Origin: Paraburkholderia caffeinilytica | Lineage (GTDB): Bacteria; Pseudomonadota; Gammaproteobacteria; Burkholderiales; Burkholderiaceae | Direction of reading: 5' to 3' | Assembly: GCF_003368325.1 (NCBI RefSeq) | Contig: NZ_CP031467.1 | Span: forward strand, 2,790,001-2,854,000 | Length of the DNA stretch: 64,000 bases | Shown here: positions 34,383-43,314 of the stretch, one piece after another | Position numbering within the stretch: the stretch's first letter is position 1 | How the letters are laid out: every line of letters starts with the position of its first letter | The notes under the pieces: generated by a model | Told to the model about the DNA's origin: nothing | The model's database searches: none | The model's input: the letters and a program-made list of their open reading frames with translations, nothing else | Position numbers and translations under genes: made by a program

Positions 34383-36146
34383 ATGAAAAAGATGGGAGTA
34401 GGGATGTTCATCGATACTCGCACGGTTCAACACAACACGGCCATTGAAACGACGGTCGGCATCATCGGCGGCGGTGTCGCCGGCATTACGCTTGCGCTGG
34501 AGATGTCGAGGGCGGGGATCGACACCTGCATGCTCGAGAGCGGGGGCTTCGGGCCTGATGACGAAACCCGCGACCTCTATCGCGGCGAGAATGTCGGGCT
34601 TCCCTATTCGTTCGCGGACGGCTCGCGCAGCCGCTATTTCGGCGGCAGCAGCAATTGCTGGGGCGGCTGGTGCCGGCCGCTCGATCCGTGGGACTTCGAG
34701 AAGCGCGACTGGATCCCGTACAGCGGCTGGCCGTTCGGTTTCGAAGAACTGGCGCCGTACTACGCGCGTACGCACGAACTGCTGAAGCTCGGCCCGCAGA
34801 CTTTCGATCCTGCCTACTGGGAACGCGAGATCGGACGCCACGACGTGCGCCGCATACCGCTCGCGACCGGCGACATGCGCGACACCGTCGCGCAGTTCAG
34901 CCCGCCGGTGCGTTTCGGCAAGGCCTATCGCGACGAGCTGTCACGCTCGGCGCGGGTGCGCGTGTTTCTGTATGCGAATGTGCAGAACATCGACGCCGAC
35001 GCTCAGGGCACGTCGGTTTCGCGGCTTCAGGTGGCGACCATTAGTGGACGCAAGATGACGGTGACCGCGCGGATTTTCGTGCTGGCCACAGGCGGCATCG
35101 AGAATGCGCGTCTCCTGCTCGCCTCGAACAACGTGCAGGCGGCCGGCCTCGGCAATGCCAACGATCTGGTGGGCCGCTATTTCATGGATCATCCGCGGAT
35201 GATGTCCGGCAAAGTGCGTTTTCGTCCGGGCAACGCGCGCAATAAGCTGTACGACATCAAGTATCACTATCAGAATGCCGCGGTGTCGGCGCATGGCACG
35301 AAGATATCCTCGCAGTTCGCGCCGAAGCAGGAGTTGATGGAGCGCGAGAAGCTGCTGAATTCGCGCGTGTGGCTCTATTCGCGCTGGTACGGTGAGGGAA
35401 CCGCGGGGTCCGAGGCGCTGATCCACTGCAAGGAAGCGTTGTTGCAAAAGGACCAGCCGGGCCGCAGCCTGAAAACCGATGTGGCGACGATGATCGCGCA
35501 TCCGCTGCACACCGTGGGCTACGGTTTGACGCGGCTTTTGCAATGGCCGGCGCTGATCACCGACGTGACGTTGCAGGCGATCGTCGAAGCGGTGCCCGAT
35601 CCGGATAGCCGGGTCACGTTATCGGCCGATAACCGCGACCGGTTCGGCATGCCGCGCGTGAAGGTGGAGTGGCGTCTGGGCGAACAGGTGCAACGCACCT
35701 TCGACAAAACGTTCGCGTTGCTCGCGCAGGAGTTGCAGATGGCCGGCATCGCGGACGTCGAACTCGACGCGCCGCTCGAAGGCCGCCGCTGGCCCGCGAA
35801 ACTGGAGGGCACGTGGCATCACATGGGCACCACGCGCATGCACGATTCGCCACGCGAAGGCGTGGTCGATCGCGATTGCAAGGTGCACGGAATGAGCAAT
35901 TTTTATGTGGCGGGCAGCTCGGTGTTTCCGACGGTCGGCGCCAACTTTCCGACCATCACGATCGCCGCGCTTGCGCTGCGCCTCGCAGGTCATCTGGTGC
36001 GGCAACTCGATGTCCCGGATATCGTCGGCAATACGCGGGGCGACGCCGCCAACAGTTCCCTGACGTCGATTCAGGCGCTGCAGCCGCAGGTCGAAACCCT
36101 GCCGATCGCGGCCTCGACGTTGACGCCATTGATGAAGGAGCAGTGA
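34383..36146 (+). CDS. GMC-family FAD oxidoreductase in the EPS locus
   Basis: 587 residues from ATG 34383; the Met at 34404 (MFIDTRTVQHN) has a better GGGAG site and may be the start. The FAD-binding GIIGGGVAGITLALEM is at 26-41, with FGGSSNCWGGWCRPLDPWDF as the GMC loop. The C-terminal HHMGTTRMHDSPREGVVDRD and SSVFPTVGANFPTITIAALA match GMC oxidoreductases, including the catalytic His-X-X region. It should oxidise a sugar or polyol hydroxyl with a quinone or other acceptor. Within an EPS locus it may oxidise a sugar residue or a lipid-linked intermediate; this is inference. No export signal is visible. Confidence 0.88.
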   Translation: MKKMGVGMFIDTRTVQHNTAIETTVGIIGGGVAGITLALEMSRAGIDTCMLESGGFGPDDETRDLYRGENVGLPYSFADGSRSRYFGGSSNCWGGWCRPLDPWDFEKRDWIPYSGWPFGFEELAPYYARTHELLKLGPQTFDPAYWEREIGRHDVRRIPLATGDMRDTVAQFSPPVRFGKAYRDELSRSARVRVFLYANVQNIDADAQGTSVSRLQVATISGRKMTVTARIFVLATGGIENARLLLASNNVQAAGLGNANDLVGRYFMDHPRMMSGKVRFRPGNARNKLYDIKYHYQNAAVSAHGTKISSQFAPKQELMEREKLLNSRVWLYSRWYGEGTAGSEALIHCKEALLQKDQPGRSLKTDVATMIAHPLHTVGYGLTRLLQWPALITDVTLQAIVEAVPDPDSRVTLSADNRDRFGMPRVKVEWRLGEQVQRTFDKTFALLAQELQMAGIADVELDAPLEGRRWPAKLEGTWHHMGTTRMHDSPREGVVDRDCKVHGMSNFYVAGSSVFPTVGANFPTITIAALALRLAGHLVRQLDVPDIVGNTRGDAANSSLTSIQALQPQVETLPIAASTLTPLMKEQ

Positions 36147-36203
36147 AGAACAGCCGGTGTCGGTGCGCGCCTTGCGCCGCGCGCCGTTATCGTTATTCCA
36201 ACG

Positions 36204-37421
36204 TTACCGGCCAGGTTGAGTCGTGGCTTCGCGCAACGTGGCGAGCGTATTTCCGCGCGTTTCGCTGCTGCTGCCTTTCGTTTCCAGCAGCGTGGTCAAC
36301 GCGCTGACCATGGTTTCGATCCGGAAGCGCGCCTCGAAAGTGCGCGCTGCCTGAGCGCGCATGGCGGCGCGCGCGGTGTCGTCGAGTTCGAGCCAGCGCA
36401 CGAGATTCTTTTCCGTACCGTCCACCGTGTCGGGGGCCACCATCCCCGCACCGTCCGCTTCGATCTCGCGCCACACGTTGACCTTGTCGGAGATCAGCGC
36501 CGGCAGTCCGCAGCCGAGCGCTTCGGCAACCGCTACGCCGAAGTTCTCCTGATGCGAGGGCAGAACGAACACGTCGCTTGCGTGGAACGCGCCCCACTTG
36601 AGATCGCCCTGCAGCATGCCCGGCAGGCTGATGCGGTGCGCGATGCCGCCCGCCTGTGCCTGGGCGCGCAAACTGGCTATCCAGCCGGTCTCGTCGGGAC
36701 CGGCGATCACGAGATGCAGCGACGGATCGCGGCCGGCGACGCGCGCGAACGCATCGATCAGCAGATCGCAGCCTTTTTTCGCGTGCACGCGGCCGAGAAA
36801 CAGCACGATGCGTTTGCCGCGCAAGCCAGGCACGGCGTGCAGGAACGCTTCACGCAGGGGTGCTGCGTCGAGCGGCGGCACGGTCGTGCCGTACGGCACG
36901 ATCCGCTCATGCGCCCGGTACAGCCAGAACGATTGACGGGCACGCGCGCACTCTTCCTCCGTCGTGAAGATGACGGCGCGTGCGTCGCGCAGTACCCGGT
37001 ATTCGGCCCACGGCCAGTACAGCCACTTCTTCAGATGCTTGAGCGGGTAGGCCTGTTTGAACCACGGGTCGAGCATGCCATGCACGTACACGTAGTAGGG
37101 CACGGCGCTGCGGCGCAGCGCTTTCCACGCCGCCAAGCTGTGGTACTGCCACAAGCCGTGCACGATGACCGCATCGAAGCGATTGGCGTTGGCGGCGAGC
37201 CACGGCGCGAGTTGCGCGCTATAGCTATAGCGGCTGTTGACCGGGCCGAACGCGTGCGCCGGAAACGGAAAGGCTGCGAGGCAGGTGTCGCCGGGCGCAT
37301 CGCAGGTGGCGACTTCGATTTCGTGCCCGGCGTCCTGCATCGCCGCACCGCTGCGACGAACGCCCTCGACCGGGCCGCCCGCGCGTGGATCGATGCTTGC
37401 AAGCAGATGGAGAATTTTCAT
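36204..37421 (-). CDS. GT4-family glycosyltransferase
   Basis: 405 residues from ATG 37421 (MKILHLLASIDPRAGGPVEG); a TTG at 37439 is not used. Motifs: VVIVHGLWQYHSLAAW-like acceptor region (VIVHGLWQYHSLAAWKALRR), donor half LFLGRVHAKKGCDLLIDAFA, VIAGPDETGW and LPSHQENFGVAVAEALGCGL. It lies 14 bp after the polymerase gene on the minus strand, so the two are probably cotranscribed. It should add one sugar of the EPS repeat. Substrate unknown. Confidence 0.88.
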   Translation of the reverse strand: MKILHLLASIDPRAGGPVEGVRRSGAAMQDAGHEIEVATCDAPGDTCLAAFPFPAHAFGPVNSRYSYSAQLAPWLAANANRFDAVIVHGLWQYHSLAAWKALRRSAVPYYVYVHGMLDPWFKQAYPLKHLKKWLYWPWAEYRVLRDARAVIFTTEEECARARQSFWLYRAHERIVPYGTTVPPLDAAPLREAFLHAVPGLRGKRIVLFLGRVHAKKGCDLLIDAFARVAGRDPSLHLVIAGPDETGWIASLRAQAQAGGIAHRISLPGMLQGDLKWGAFHASDVFVLPSHQENFGVAVAEALGCGLPALISDKVNVWREIEADGAGMVAPDTVDGTEKNLVRWLELDDTARAAMRAQAARTFEARFRIETMVSALTTLLETKGSSSETRGNTLATLREATTQPGR

Positions 37422-37435
37422 CGGGCGATATTCGG

Positions 37436-38938
37436 TCAATTGGGCCGTCGATTGGGCGGTCGATCGGGGCCTCGCGTCGGCGTGGTGTGCGACATGAGGG
37501 CGCCGAACTGGCTGGAGCCGGGCGCGGCGGTTGCCGCGTGCGACATGCCGAGGATCGTCGCGAGATCCGCGCGGCCCGTGCCGGGTTGGATTCGGCCCGG
37601 CAATTCAGGCATGGCGGCCGGGTGCAAACGCGCAGGGACGGTGGGCGGGCGCCTTACCCGCGCCGGTAGTGCGCGCTGCAATCGCGCGTGCGTGGCGATC
37701 ATCAGGCCGAGGGCCAGGCCGAATATCAGCCCTGAGAAGCGCGGCCCGAGCGGATTGCCACCGATCGACGTAGCCGGCAGCGCGGCGAACAGCATGATGG
37801 CGCGGCCTAGCACCGGAAGCATGGGGGCGTCGGGAACCACCACGCGCCAGTAGCGGTACGAGAAAAAGCAGATTGCCAGCGCGGCCAGGGTCGCCAAAGG
37901 CATGGCGATACCGAACAGCAGTCCGCCCGCGAAAAGCTGATAGACCCAGAAATTGTGACCCGCTGGCCATTCGTTGATCGCGTAAAAGTCTTTCTCGCTG
38001 ATCTGGCCGGCGAGGTCCGGCAGGTAAACGGGGGAGTAGCGGTAGTAGTGCCCGTAGCCCTCGCCGAACAGCAGCGTTTCGGGCGACGCCGTCACCTGAT
38101 CGTACTGATCGCGCATCTCGGCGAGACGGGTGATCGTGGTTGGATCCTTGCCGGTGACGGTTTCTTCAGACGCGAAAATACGCTGCGTCCAGTGCTCGGT
38201 GACGGTTGGAAAAGTCACGGCCACGATGCCGACCACGCCGGCCAGCACCGCGCCGGTCATCACGCTGCGGGCGGCCGTGCGCCAGACGAGCTGGATCGAC
38301 GGCGCGCTCAGTGCCATCGCGATCAGGAACAGCAGGACTGTGCCGATCATCAAACTGCGCGTCACACTCAGCAACTCGATGATCACGCTGACCGCGAACA
38401 CGCCAATGGTGAAAAACGAAAAACGTTTGGCGACGACGAATTCGTGCAGTAGCACGGCTTGCAACCCCAGCAAGGTCACGGAGATGATGCGAAAGCGCGC
38501 ATCCTCGAGATCGCCGCTGGTGGCCACGCCATAGACGAAAGTGAACAGGAGGCAGATCACGTTGGAGACGAACACGGCTTTCTCGAACTGCGAGATTCTG
38601 TATTCGCTCCAGGGACGGCAAGCCACGAGGTAGCCCAGCAAAAACAGCACGAACGGCAGGAGAACGCGCAGATAGTTGCCGGTGTCGTTATCCTGAACAA
38701 GCTGGGCAACGATGCTGCCGAGCACGCACAGCAGCACGCTGAAAGTGACCACCGAGCGCAGCCGCGAGCCGTTGTGAACGCGTGGTGCGATCAGGACGAG
38801 AGCGAGTCCCGCGGCGATCACCGGGATGACGAATACGAACTGGACGAAGTGGCCTACGTTGGCGTCGGGCGCTTTATAGTCCAGCGCAAGCGGTAGCAGA
38901 AAAACCCATATCCAGGGCGTTGCGTACTGATGGCGCAT
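37436..38938 (-). CDS. Polysaccharide polymerase (Wzy/O-antigen ligase-like)
   Basis: 500 residues from ATG 38938 (MRHQYATPWIWVFLL), with GGAGG upstream; the longer frame to 39109 has no membrane helix before this Met. About eleven hydrophobic helices, with a large periplasmic loop between helices ~9 and 10 (TVTEHWTQRIFASEETVTGK…GEGYGHYYRYSPVYLP) holding Arg and Glu residues, as in Wzy/WaaL proteins. The last ~90 residues are cytoplasmic and Pro-rich. It probably links repeat units transferred by the flippase. Sequence conservation in this family is weak, so the call rests on topology and on the absence of any other polymerase candidate. Confidence 0.75.
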   Translation of the reverse strand: MRHQYATPWIWVFLLPLALDYKAPDANVGHFVQFVFVIPVIAAGLALVLIAPRVHNGSRLRSVVTFSVLLCVLGSIVAQLVQDNDTGNYLRVLLPFVLFLLGYLVACRPWSEYRISQFEKAVFVSNVICLLFTFVYGVATSGDLEDARFRIISVTLLGLQAVLLHEFVVAKRFSFFTIGVFAVSVIIELLSVTRSLMIGTVLLFLIAMALSAPSIQLVWRTAARSVMTGAVLAGVVGIVAVTFPTVTEHWTQRIFASEETVTGKDPTTITRLAEMRDQYDQVTASPETLLFGEGYGHYYRYSPVYLPDLAGQISEKDFYAINEWPAGHNFWVYQLFAGGLLFGIAMPLATLAALAICFFSYRYWRVVVPDAPMLPVLGRAIMLFAALPATSIGGNPLGPRFSGLIFGLALGLMIATHARLQRALPARVRRPPTVPARLHPAAMPELPGRIQPGTGRADLATILGMSHAATAAPGSSQFGALMSHTTPTRGPDRPPNRRPN

Positions 38939-39220
38939 TGCTGATTCCTCCCCGTGCTGTCGATCCGCCGTCGGTCCAAAGCGGACGGTCTCGCATCGGG
39001 TCATTGTGAGGGAATATCCCCGGTTGCCGGGTCCCTCTGTCCGGTTTCGTCGCCCATTGCCTGGGTTCTGGCGACAGGGGCAAGGCCGCTCCCTGCAAGA
39101 CGCGCGCACACTTGTCGATGTTGTCGGCCAATGCCTTGATGTTGGCGCGCACGCACGCGTGCCGCCACGGAAGATGCAAAAAGGAACATGCGTCCGCGAA
39201 TGGCGACAGGGGAGAACAAC

Positions 39221-40369
39221 ATGAAATTATTCGGCGGGGCGAGATCCGTAACAGCCGGGCGAGCCGTCGAGCTGGATTTCGTGCGCGGCATCGCCATTAT
39301 CATGGTGATGGGGTTTCACTTTCATGCCGTTCATACCGGCAACTTCCTGATCGAGATCATCGAATACCCACTGAAGAATTTCGGGCGGGAAGGTGTCAAT
39401 CTGTTCTTTACGCTGAGCGGTTTTCTGGTTGGCGGTCTGCTGCTTCGGCAGTACGCCGAAACAGGCAACGTCGACGCCAAGCGCTTTATCGTCCGGCGGA
39501 TTTTCCGCATCTGGCCCGCGTATTACGTGTTGATCGCGTTTCATGTGCTGGCCGGGCGTCATCCGTGGAATACGTTTCTGATCCAGAACCTGACCCATCT
39601 GCAGAACTATCTGGGCACCTCGATTACCCAGACCTGGAGCCTCGCGGTCGAAGAACACTTTTATCTCGTGCTGCCTGCGCTGCTGTTGTTGTTCGCGCGC
39701 TGGCGCCTTGGCGCGTGGACGATCGTCGGCGTGCTCACGGGAATCTGTGCGGTGGTGCTCACCGCGCGTTGCTTCGCGGTGGCGGGCGGCAACCTGGAAG
39801 GGGCATTCGCGTATACGCAATACCGCATCGACAGTTTGCTGGTCGGCGTGATTCTGTCCGCGATCTACTGGATGAAACCGGGCGTCTATCATCAGCTCGC
39901 AAAGCGCAAGTGGCTGCTGATCGCCAGCGTCGTCCTGCTGTGCGCGTGGCTCGGCCTTGCGACGAAACACATCGCGCTCGACGAAAGCATCGGTTACACG
40001 ATTCAGGCGCTTGGTTTCGCCGCGCTGATCGTGTTCGTGCTGGAGTATTCGGGATCGTTCAGGACGTCGTGGGTGTATCGCGGGATTGCGTGGATCGGCC
40101 TCTATTCGTACGGCATTTACCTGTGGCATTCGCTTGCGCTTGCGCCGGGCGACCTGGTGATCCGCAAAGCAACGGCCATGGGTCTTGCACCGAGCCTGAT
40201 CTGGATCGTGGCGCTCATCGCACAGTTCGCTTTCGCGATTGCGATCGGCTACGTGACAACGCGTGCGATCGAATATCCGTTCCTGCTGATGCGCAACGCG
40301 CTGTTCCCGGCAAAGCGCAACAGTTCGGTGCGCCAGGAGGTGCCTGTTGCAGGCGGCCAGTTGTCCTGA
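39221..40369 (+). CDS. Membrane O-acyltransferase (acyltransferase 3, OafA/YrhL type)
   Basis: 382 residues; ATG 39221 has GGGGAGAA upstream (39188 not used). About ten membrane helices. Family motifs: ELDFVRGIAIIMVMGFHFHA with the conserved His, GREGVNLFFTLSGFLVGG, RRIFRIWPAYYV, and TWSLAVEEHFYLVLPALLLL. It transfers acyl groups to sugar hydroxyls, probably at the periplasmic side. It is divergent from the polymerase gene over ~280 bp, which must hold two promoters. Together with the WcaF-like enzyme it gives two independent acylation activities. Confidence 0.9.
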   Translation: MKLFGGARSVTAGRAVELDFVRGIAIIMVMGFHFHAVHTGNFLIEIIEYPLKNFGREGVNLFFTLSGFLVGGLLLRQYAETGNVDAKRFIVRRIFRIWPAYYVLIAFHVLAGRHPWNTFLIQNLTHLQNYLGTSITQTWSLAVEEHFYLVLPALLLLFARWRLGAWTIVGVLTGICAVVLTARCFAVAGGNLEGAFAYTQYRIDSLLVGVILSAIYWMKPGVYHQLAKRKWLLIASVVLLCAWLGLATKHIALDESIGYTIQALGFAALIVFVLEYSGSFRTSWVYRGIAWIGLYSYGIYLWHSLALAPGDLVIRKATAMGLAPSLIWIVALIAQFAFAIAIGYVTTRAIEYPFLLMRNALFPAKRNSSVRQEVPVAGGQLS

Positions 40370-40520
40370 GTATGTTCAAGCGTGCGCGGACAGGATCTGG
40401 CTTGGCTTCGCGCCAGCCAGCAGCGCTGCCGCGCTTGCCATGGCATCTCATGCATGGCGCGAGAGGCGCTCATGCGTCCCTGCAGAGGCGACGGTGTGTC
40501 GAAAAGGGCGTGTTGCCGGA

Positions 40521-41711
40521 TCAGGCCATCTGCTGAAGCAAGGTCTGCTTGAATTGTCCGAGCGTATGCCGTGACAGCAGATCTTCGCGAGCAGCCGGAA
40601 CGGCCTGGGGTTCGTGCGGCCACGAGGTCATGGTTTCGGTGATCGCCTTGCCGATCGAGGCGGAGCTCAGGTCCTTCAGAATCGGTCCCAGTTCGCAGCG
40701 CCGGCTGAACCAGCCGATCAGTCCGTCCTCCGTTGCAATCACGGGCTTGCCGAAGCGATACGCCTGCACGAGTACGCCGCTCATGCCGTAGTGTCCCTTG
40801 TAGCCTAGCCAGACTGCGTCGCAGGCGGAGAACAGATCACGCTCGACGTCGTTCGCGATGAACGAGTCCAGCACCAGCGGCGCGGGCGTGAGGCTGCGCA
40901 CATGATTGCGCATGAAATGGCGCGTGCCCGCATCCTGCTCACCCGCGACGATCAGCGTGGGTGCGTGCTCAAGACGCGCCAGCGCGTGGACCAGCTCGTA
41001 GATGCCCTTGCGTTCGGTGATCGAGCCGTACACCAGCAGATAACGCTGCGTGGGGTCCAGTCCGAGACGCTCACGGGCCAGCAGCGGATTTTCCGCGCGC
41101 TCGTCCGGAAACGGGTCCGCGACATAGGCGACGGCCGCGCTGTCTTTAGAGGCATTGTGCGCGGACCATTCCGGCAGCGTCGGGTCGATCGTCAGCAAGG
41201 TGCGCAGCCCGGCGGAGCGAATCGCGCGCTTGAAAAGCAGCGCTTTGACCGCATTCACGATCGGTCGATCCGGCGACTTGATGCCGACCTTGTGATGATG
41301 GAAGGTCGAGCGCATCGTGATGCCGATCCAGGGTGTGTTGCGAAACGGCGAGCCGAGAAACGGCAAGGCATAGAAGAAGTAATCCGCATAGGGCACGACC
41401 ACCAGCCTGATCGGCTGCGCGTGGCTGACGATTCGATGCACGTGCTTGAAATAGCGGTGAAAGCGCGAGTACTGGTTCGACCCGCGCAGCAGTCCGCGCG
41501 GCCGCTCCTCGGGATCGACGAACGCGATCTGCAGATCCGCGCGGTTCGCGGCGACGATCTGTCTGGCGAGCCGATGGTCTTCGTTGGCGGATTCCGTTGC
41601 GAGGATGCAGGGATAGCCCGCTTCCGTGCAGGCCTGCATGGTCCATTCGACATAGCGCCAGCGATGACCAGTGAGGTTGGGTTCCACAATCAGGACGTAG
41701 TCTTGTTCCAT
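40521..41711 (-). CDS. Glycosyltransferase, GT-B fold
   Basis: 396 residues. N-terminal VLIVEPNLTGHRWRYVEWTM and VVVPYADYFFYALPFLG form the acceptor side; the C-terminal half has YLLVYGSITERKGIYELVHA, LIVAGEQDAGTRHFM and the GT4-like HYGMSGVLVQAYRFGKPVIAT. It is a GT4-like enzyme of unknown sugar. It is divergent from the flippase gene, separated by 265 bp. Sixth of the candidate glycosyltransferases in the locus by position order when the 12751 gene is counted. Confidence 0.82.
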   Translation of the reverse strand: MEQDYVLIVEPNLTGHRWRYVEWTMQACTEAGYPCILATESANEDHRLARQIVAANRADLQIAFVDPEERPRGLLRGSNQYSRFHRYFKHVHRIVSHAQPIRLVVVPYADYFFYALPFLGSPFRNTPWIGITMRSTFHHHKVGIKSPDRPIVNAVKALLFKRAIRSAGLRTLLTIDPTLPEWSAHNASKDSAAVAYVADPFPDERAENPLLARERLGLDPTQRYLLVYGSITERKGIYELVHALARLEHAPTLIVAGEQDAGTRHFMRNHVRSLTPAPLVLDSFIANDVERDLFSACDAVWLGYKGHYGMSGVLVQAYRFGKPVIATEDGLIGWFSRRCELGPILKDLSSASIGKAITETMTSWPHEPQAVPAAREDLLSRHTLGQFKQTLLQQMA

Positions 41712-41976
41712 CGATTCAGTGGTCTTCCGTGGTCGAATGCGGCGTGGAAAAGCGCCCTCGCGCCGACTGTCTTAGGCGCTGGCTGAACAACGTTAGCATC
41801 GGCGTCGTCGGTGAATCCGTCTATTTGACCCGTTTTGTGGGTAAACGTACTAGTGTGCAATGGCTTCGGCTGAACGGAGCTAGCTGATGGCGGTTGTCGC
41901 CGATCCTGTCGCGGTAAGGTCGTATTTGGCTCTCGATGAAAAAACGCGCCAGCTTGCTGGTGCAACCTAACAAATC

Positions 41977-43314
41977 ATGCGCCGGCGGCGTTTCGCAGCG
42001 ATGCATTACATCGCTGCGAGTGGCCGACCCAACGGCGTTCCGATTCGACGGAGATTCAGCTTGCGGGCGATCAGGCTTCCGGCGCTCTCGATAGCGACCA
42101 GCTTCGGCGCGAGCGCGGCGACGTGGGTGCTATTGCAGCAGTTCGCCGTGCGTGGACTCGTAGCAGTCAAGTTTCTGGCGATTGGCCGGATGCTCGGGCC
42201 GGCGGCAATCGGCAGCGTGAGCGTGGCTTTGCTCGCGGTGGCGATTGCCGAGGCGTTGTCGGACACGGGTCTCGCGCAAGCAGTCATTCAGGGCGAACAT
42301 CCGCCGTCGCGCTCGCAACTCGGCGCGGTGTGGACGACGCTGACCGCGCGGGGCGTGCTCATCTCGCTGCTGCTGGTCGCGCTCGCGCCATTGTTGAGCA
42401 CCCAGTTTCATCTGAACGGTTCGCTGGTGCTGATCCAGCTTGCCGCGCTGCTGCCGCTGTTACGCGGACTCGCATCGCCCACTTACTACCTTGTGCAGCG
42501 CGAGCGGCGCTTCCAGCATATTGCCGGCGTCGAGGTCGGGGCGGCGTTGGTCGATTGTTCGGCCGGACTGGCGCTCGCGTATTTCGGCGCCGGTGCGGCC
42601 TCGGTGCTGCTCGGTCTCGTGGCCGGCGAAAGCCTGAAAAGCATCCTCACCTGGGCGACGATGAAACCGCGCCCGCCGATCCGCGCCGTATGGTCGGGCA
42701 TCGGCCACTACGTCGGCTTCAGCCGCTGGATCTGGGCGAGCAGCGTGATCAATCTCCTGCTCAATCAGTTCGACAAGGTCGTGGTCGGCAAACTGCTCGG
42801 CCCGGCGCAACTGGGCGGCTATCAGATGTCGTCGCGGCTCGCGCAGATGCTGCTCGCCGACGCCGCCATCGCCATGTCGCAATACCTCTTCCCCACTTTC
42901 GCGGCACGTCATCGCCGGAGTCCGCAGGCAGCGTCGCGGCTGATCAAGATCTATCTGCTCGTGATCGCGATCGGGCTGGCGGGGTTCGTCGAGATCCTGA
43001 GGTTGATCGCCGAGCCGCTCTTTTCGCTGATTCTCGGCGCGGCCTGGTTGTCCGCGGTGCCGCTGTTCAGAATTCTGGTGATCAACATGGCGATCGGCGC
43101 GTTGATTGCCGTGCTGGTCGCGTATCTGCGCGCGGTGGGCGACGCGAAGGCGACGGTGCATGCGTCGCTGATCCAGGTCGTCGTGCTGCTGGTCAGCGTG
43201 CCGGTGGCGGTTCATTGGTGGGGTGTGACGGGTATTGCCTGGTCCATGACGCTCGGTCTTGGCTGCGCCGCTGGGTGGATGCTGTTCAGAACGCTGACTG
43301 CAAGGACTTCGTGA
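41977..43314 (+). CDS. wzx: Wzx-type polysaccharide flippase (WzxC-like)
   Basis: 445 residues; the true start may be the Met at 42001, as neither candidate has a strong ribosome site. About twelve membrane helices. Family signs: VAVKFLAIGRMLGPAAIGSV, LSTQFHL, LVQRERRFQHIAGVEVGAAL and WASSVINLLLNQFDKVVVGK, close to the PST-family exporter used for colanic acid. It should move the lipid-linked repeat to the periplasm. TGA overlaps the ATG of the next glycosyltransferase by one base (TGATG), so translation is coupled. Confidence 0.87.
   Translation: MRRRRFAAMHYIAASGRPNGVPIRRRFSLRAIRLPALSIATSFGASAATWVLLQQFAVRGLVAVKFLAIGRMLGPAAIGSVSVALLAVAIAEALSDTGLAQAVIQGEHPPSRSQLGAVWTTLTARGVLISLLLVALAPLLSTQFHLNGSLVLIQLAALLPLLRGLASPTYYLVQRERRFQHIAGVEVGAALVDCSAGLALAYFGAGAASVLLGLVAGESLKSILTWATMKPRPPIRAVWSGIGHYVGFSRWIWASSVINLLLNQFDKVVVGKLLGPAQLGGYQMSSRLAQMLLADAAIAMSQYLFPTFAARHRRSPQAASRLIKIYLLVIAIGLAGFVEILRLIAEPLFSLILGAAWLSAVPLFRILVINMAIGALIAVLVAYLRAVGDAKATVHASLIQVVVLLVSVPVAVHWWGVTGIAWSMTLGLGCAAGWMLFRTLTARTS

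Noticed and set aside
36216..37853. 545-codon plus frame opposite the 36204 glycosyltransferase
   Set aside because: Antisense shadow over two confirmed minus genes.
39112..40536. 474-codon plus frame over the acyltransferase
   Set aside because: Out of frame with the true gene at 39221 and Arg-rich; no family.
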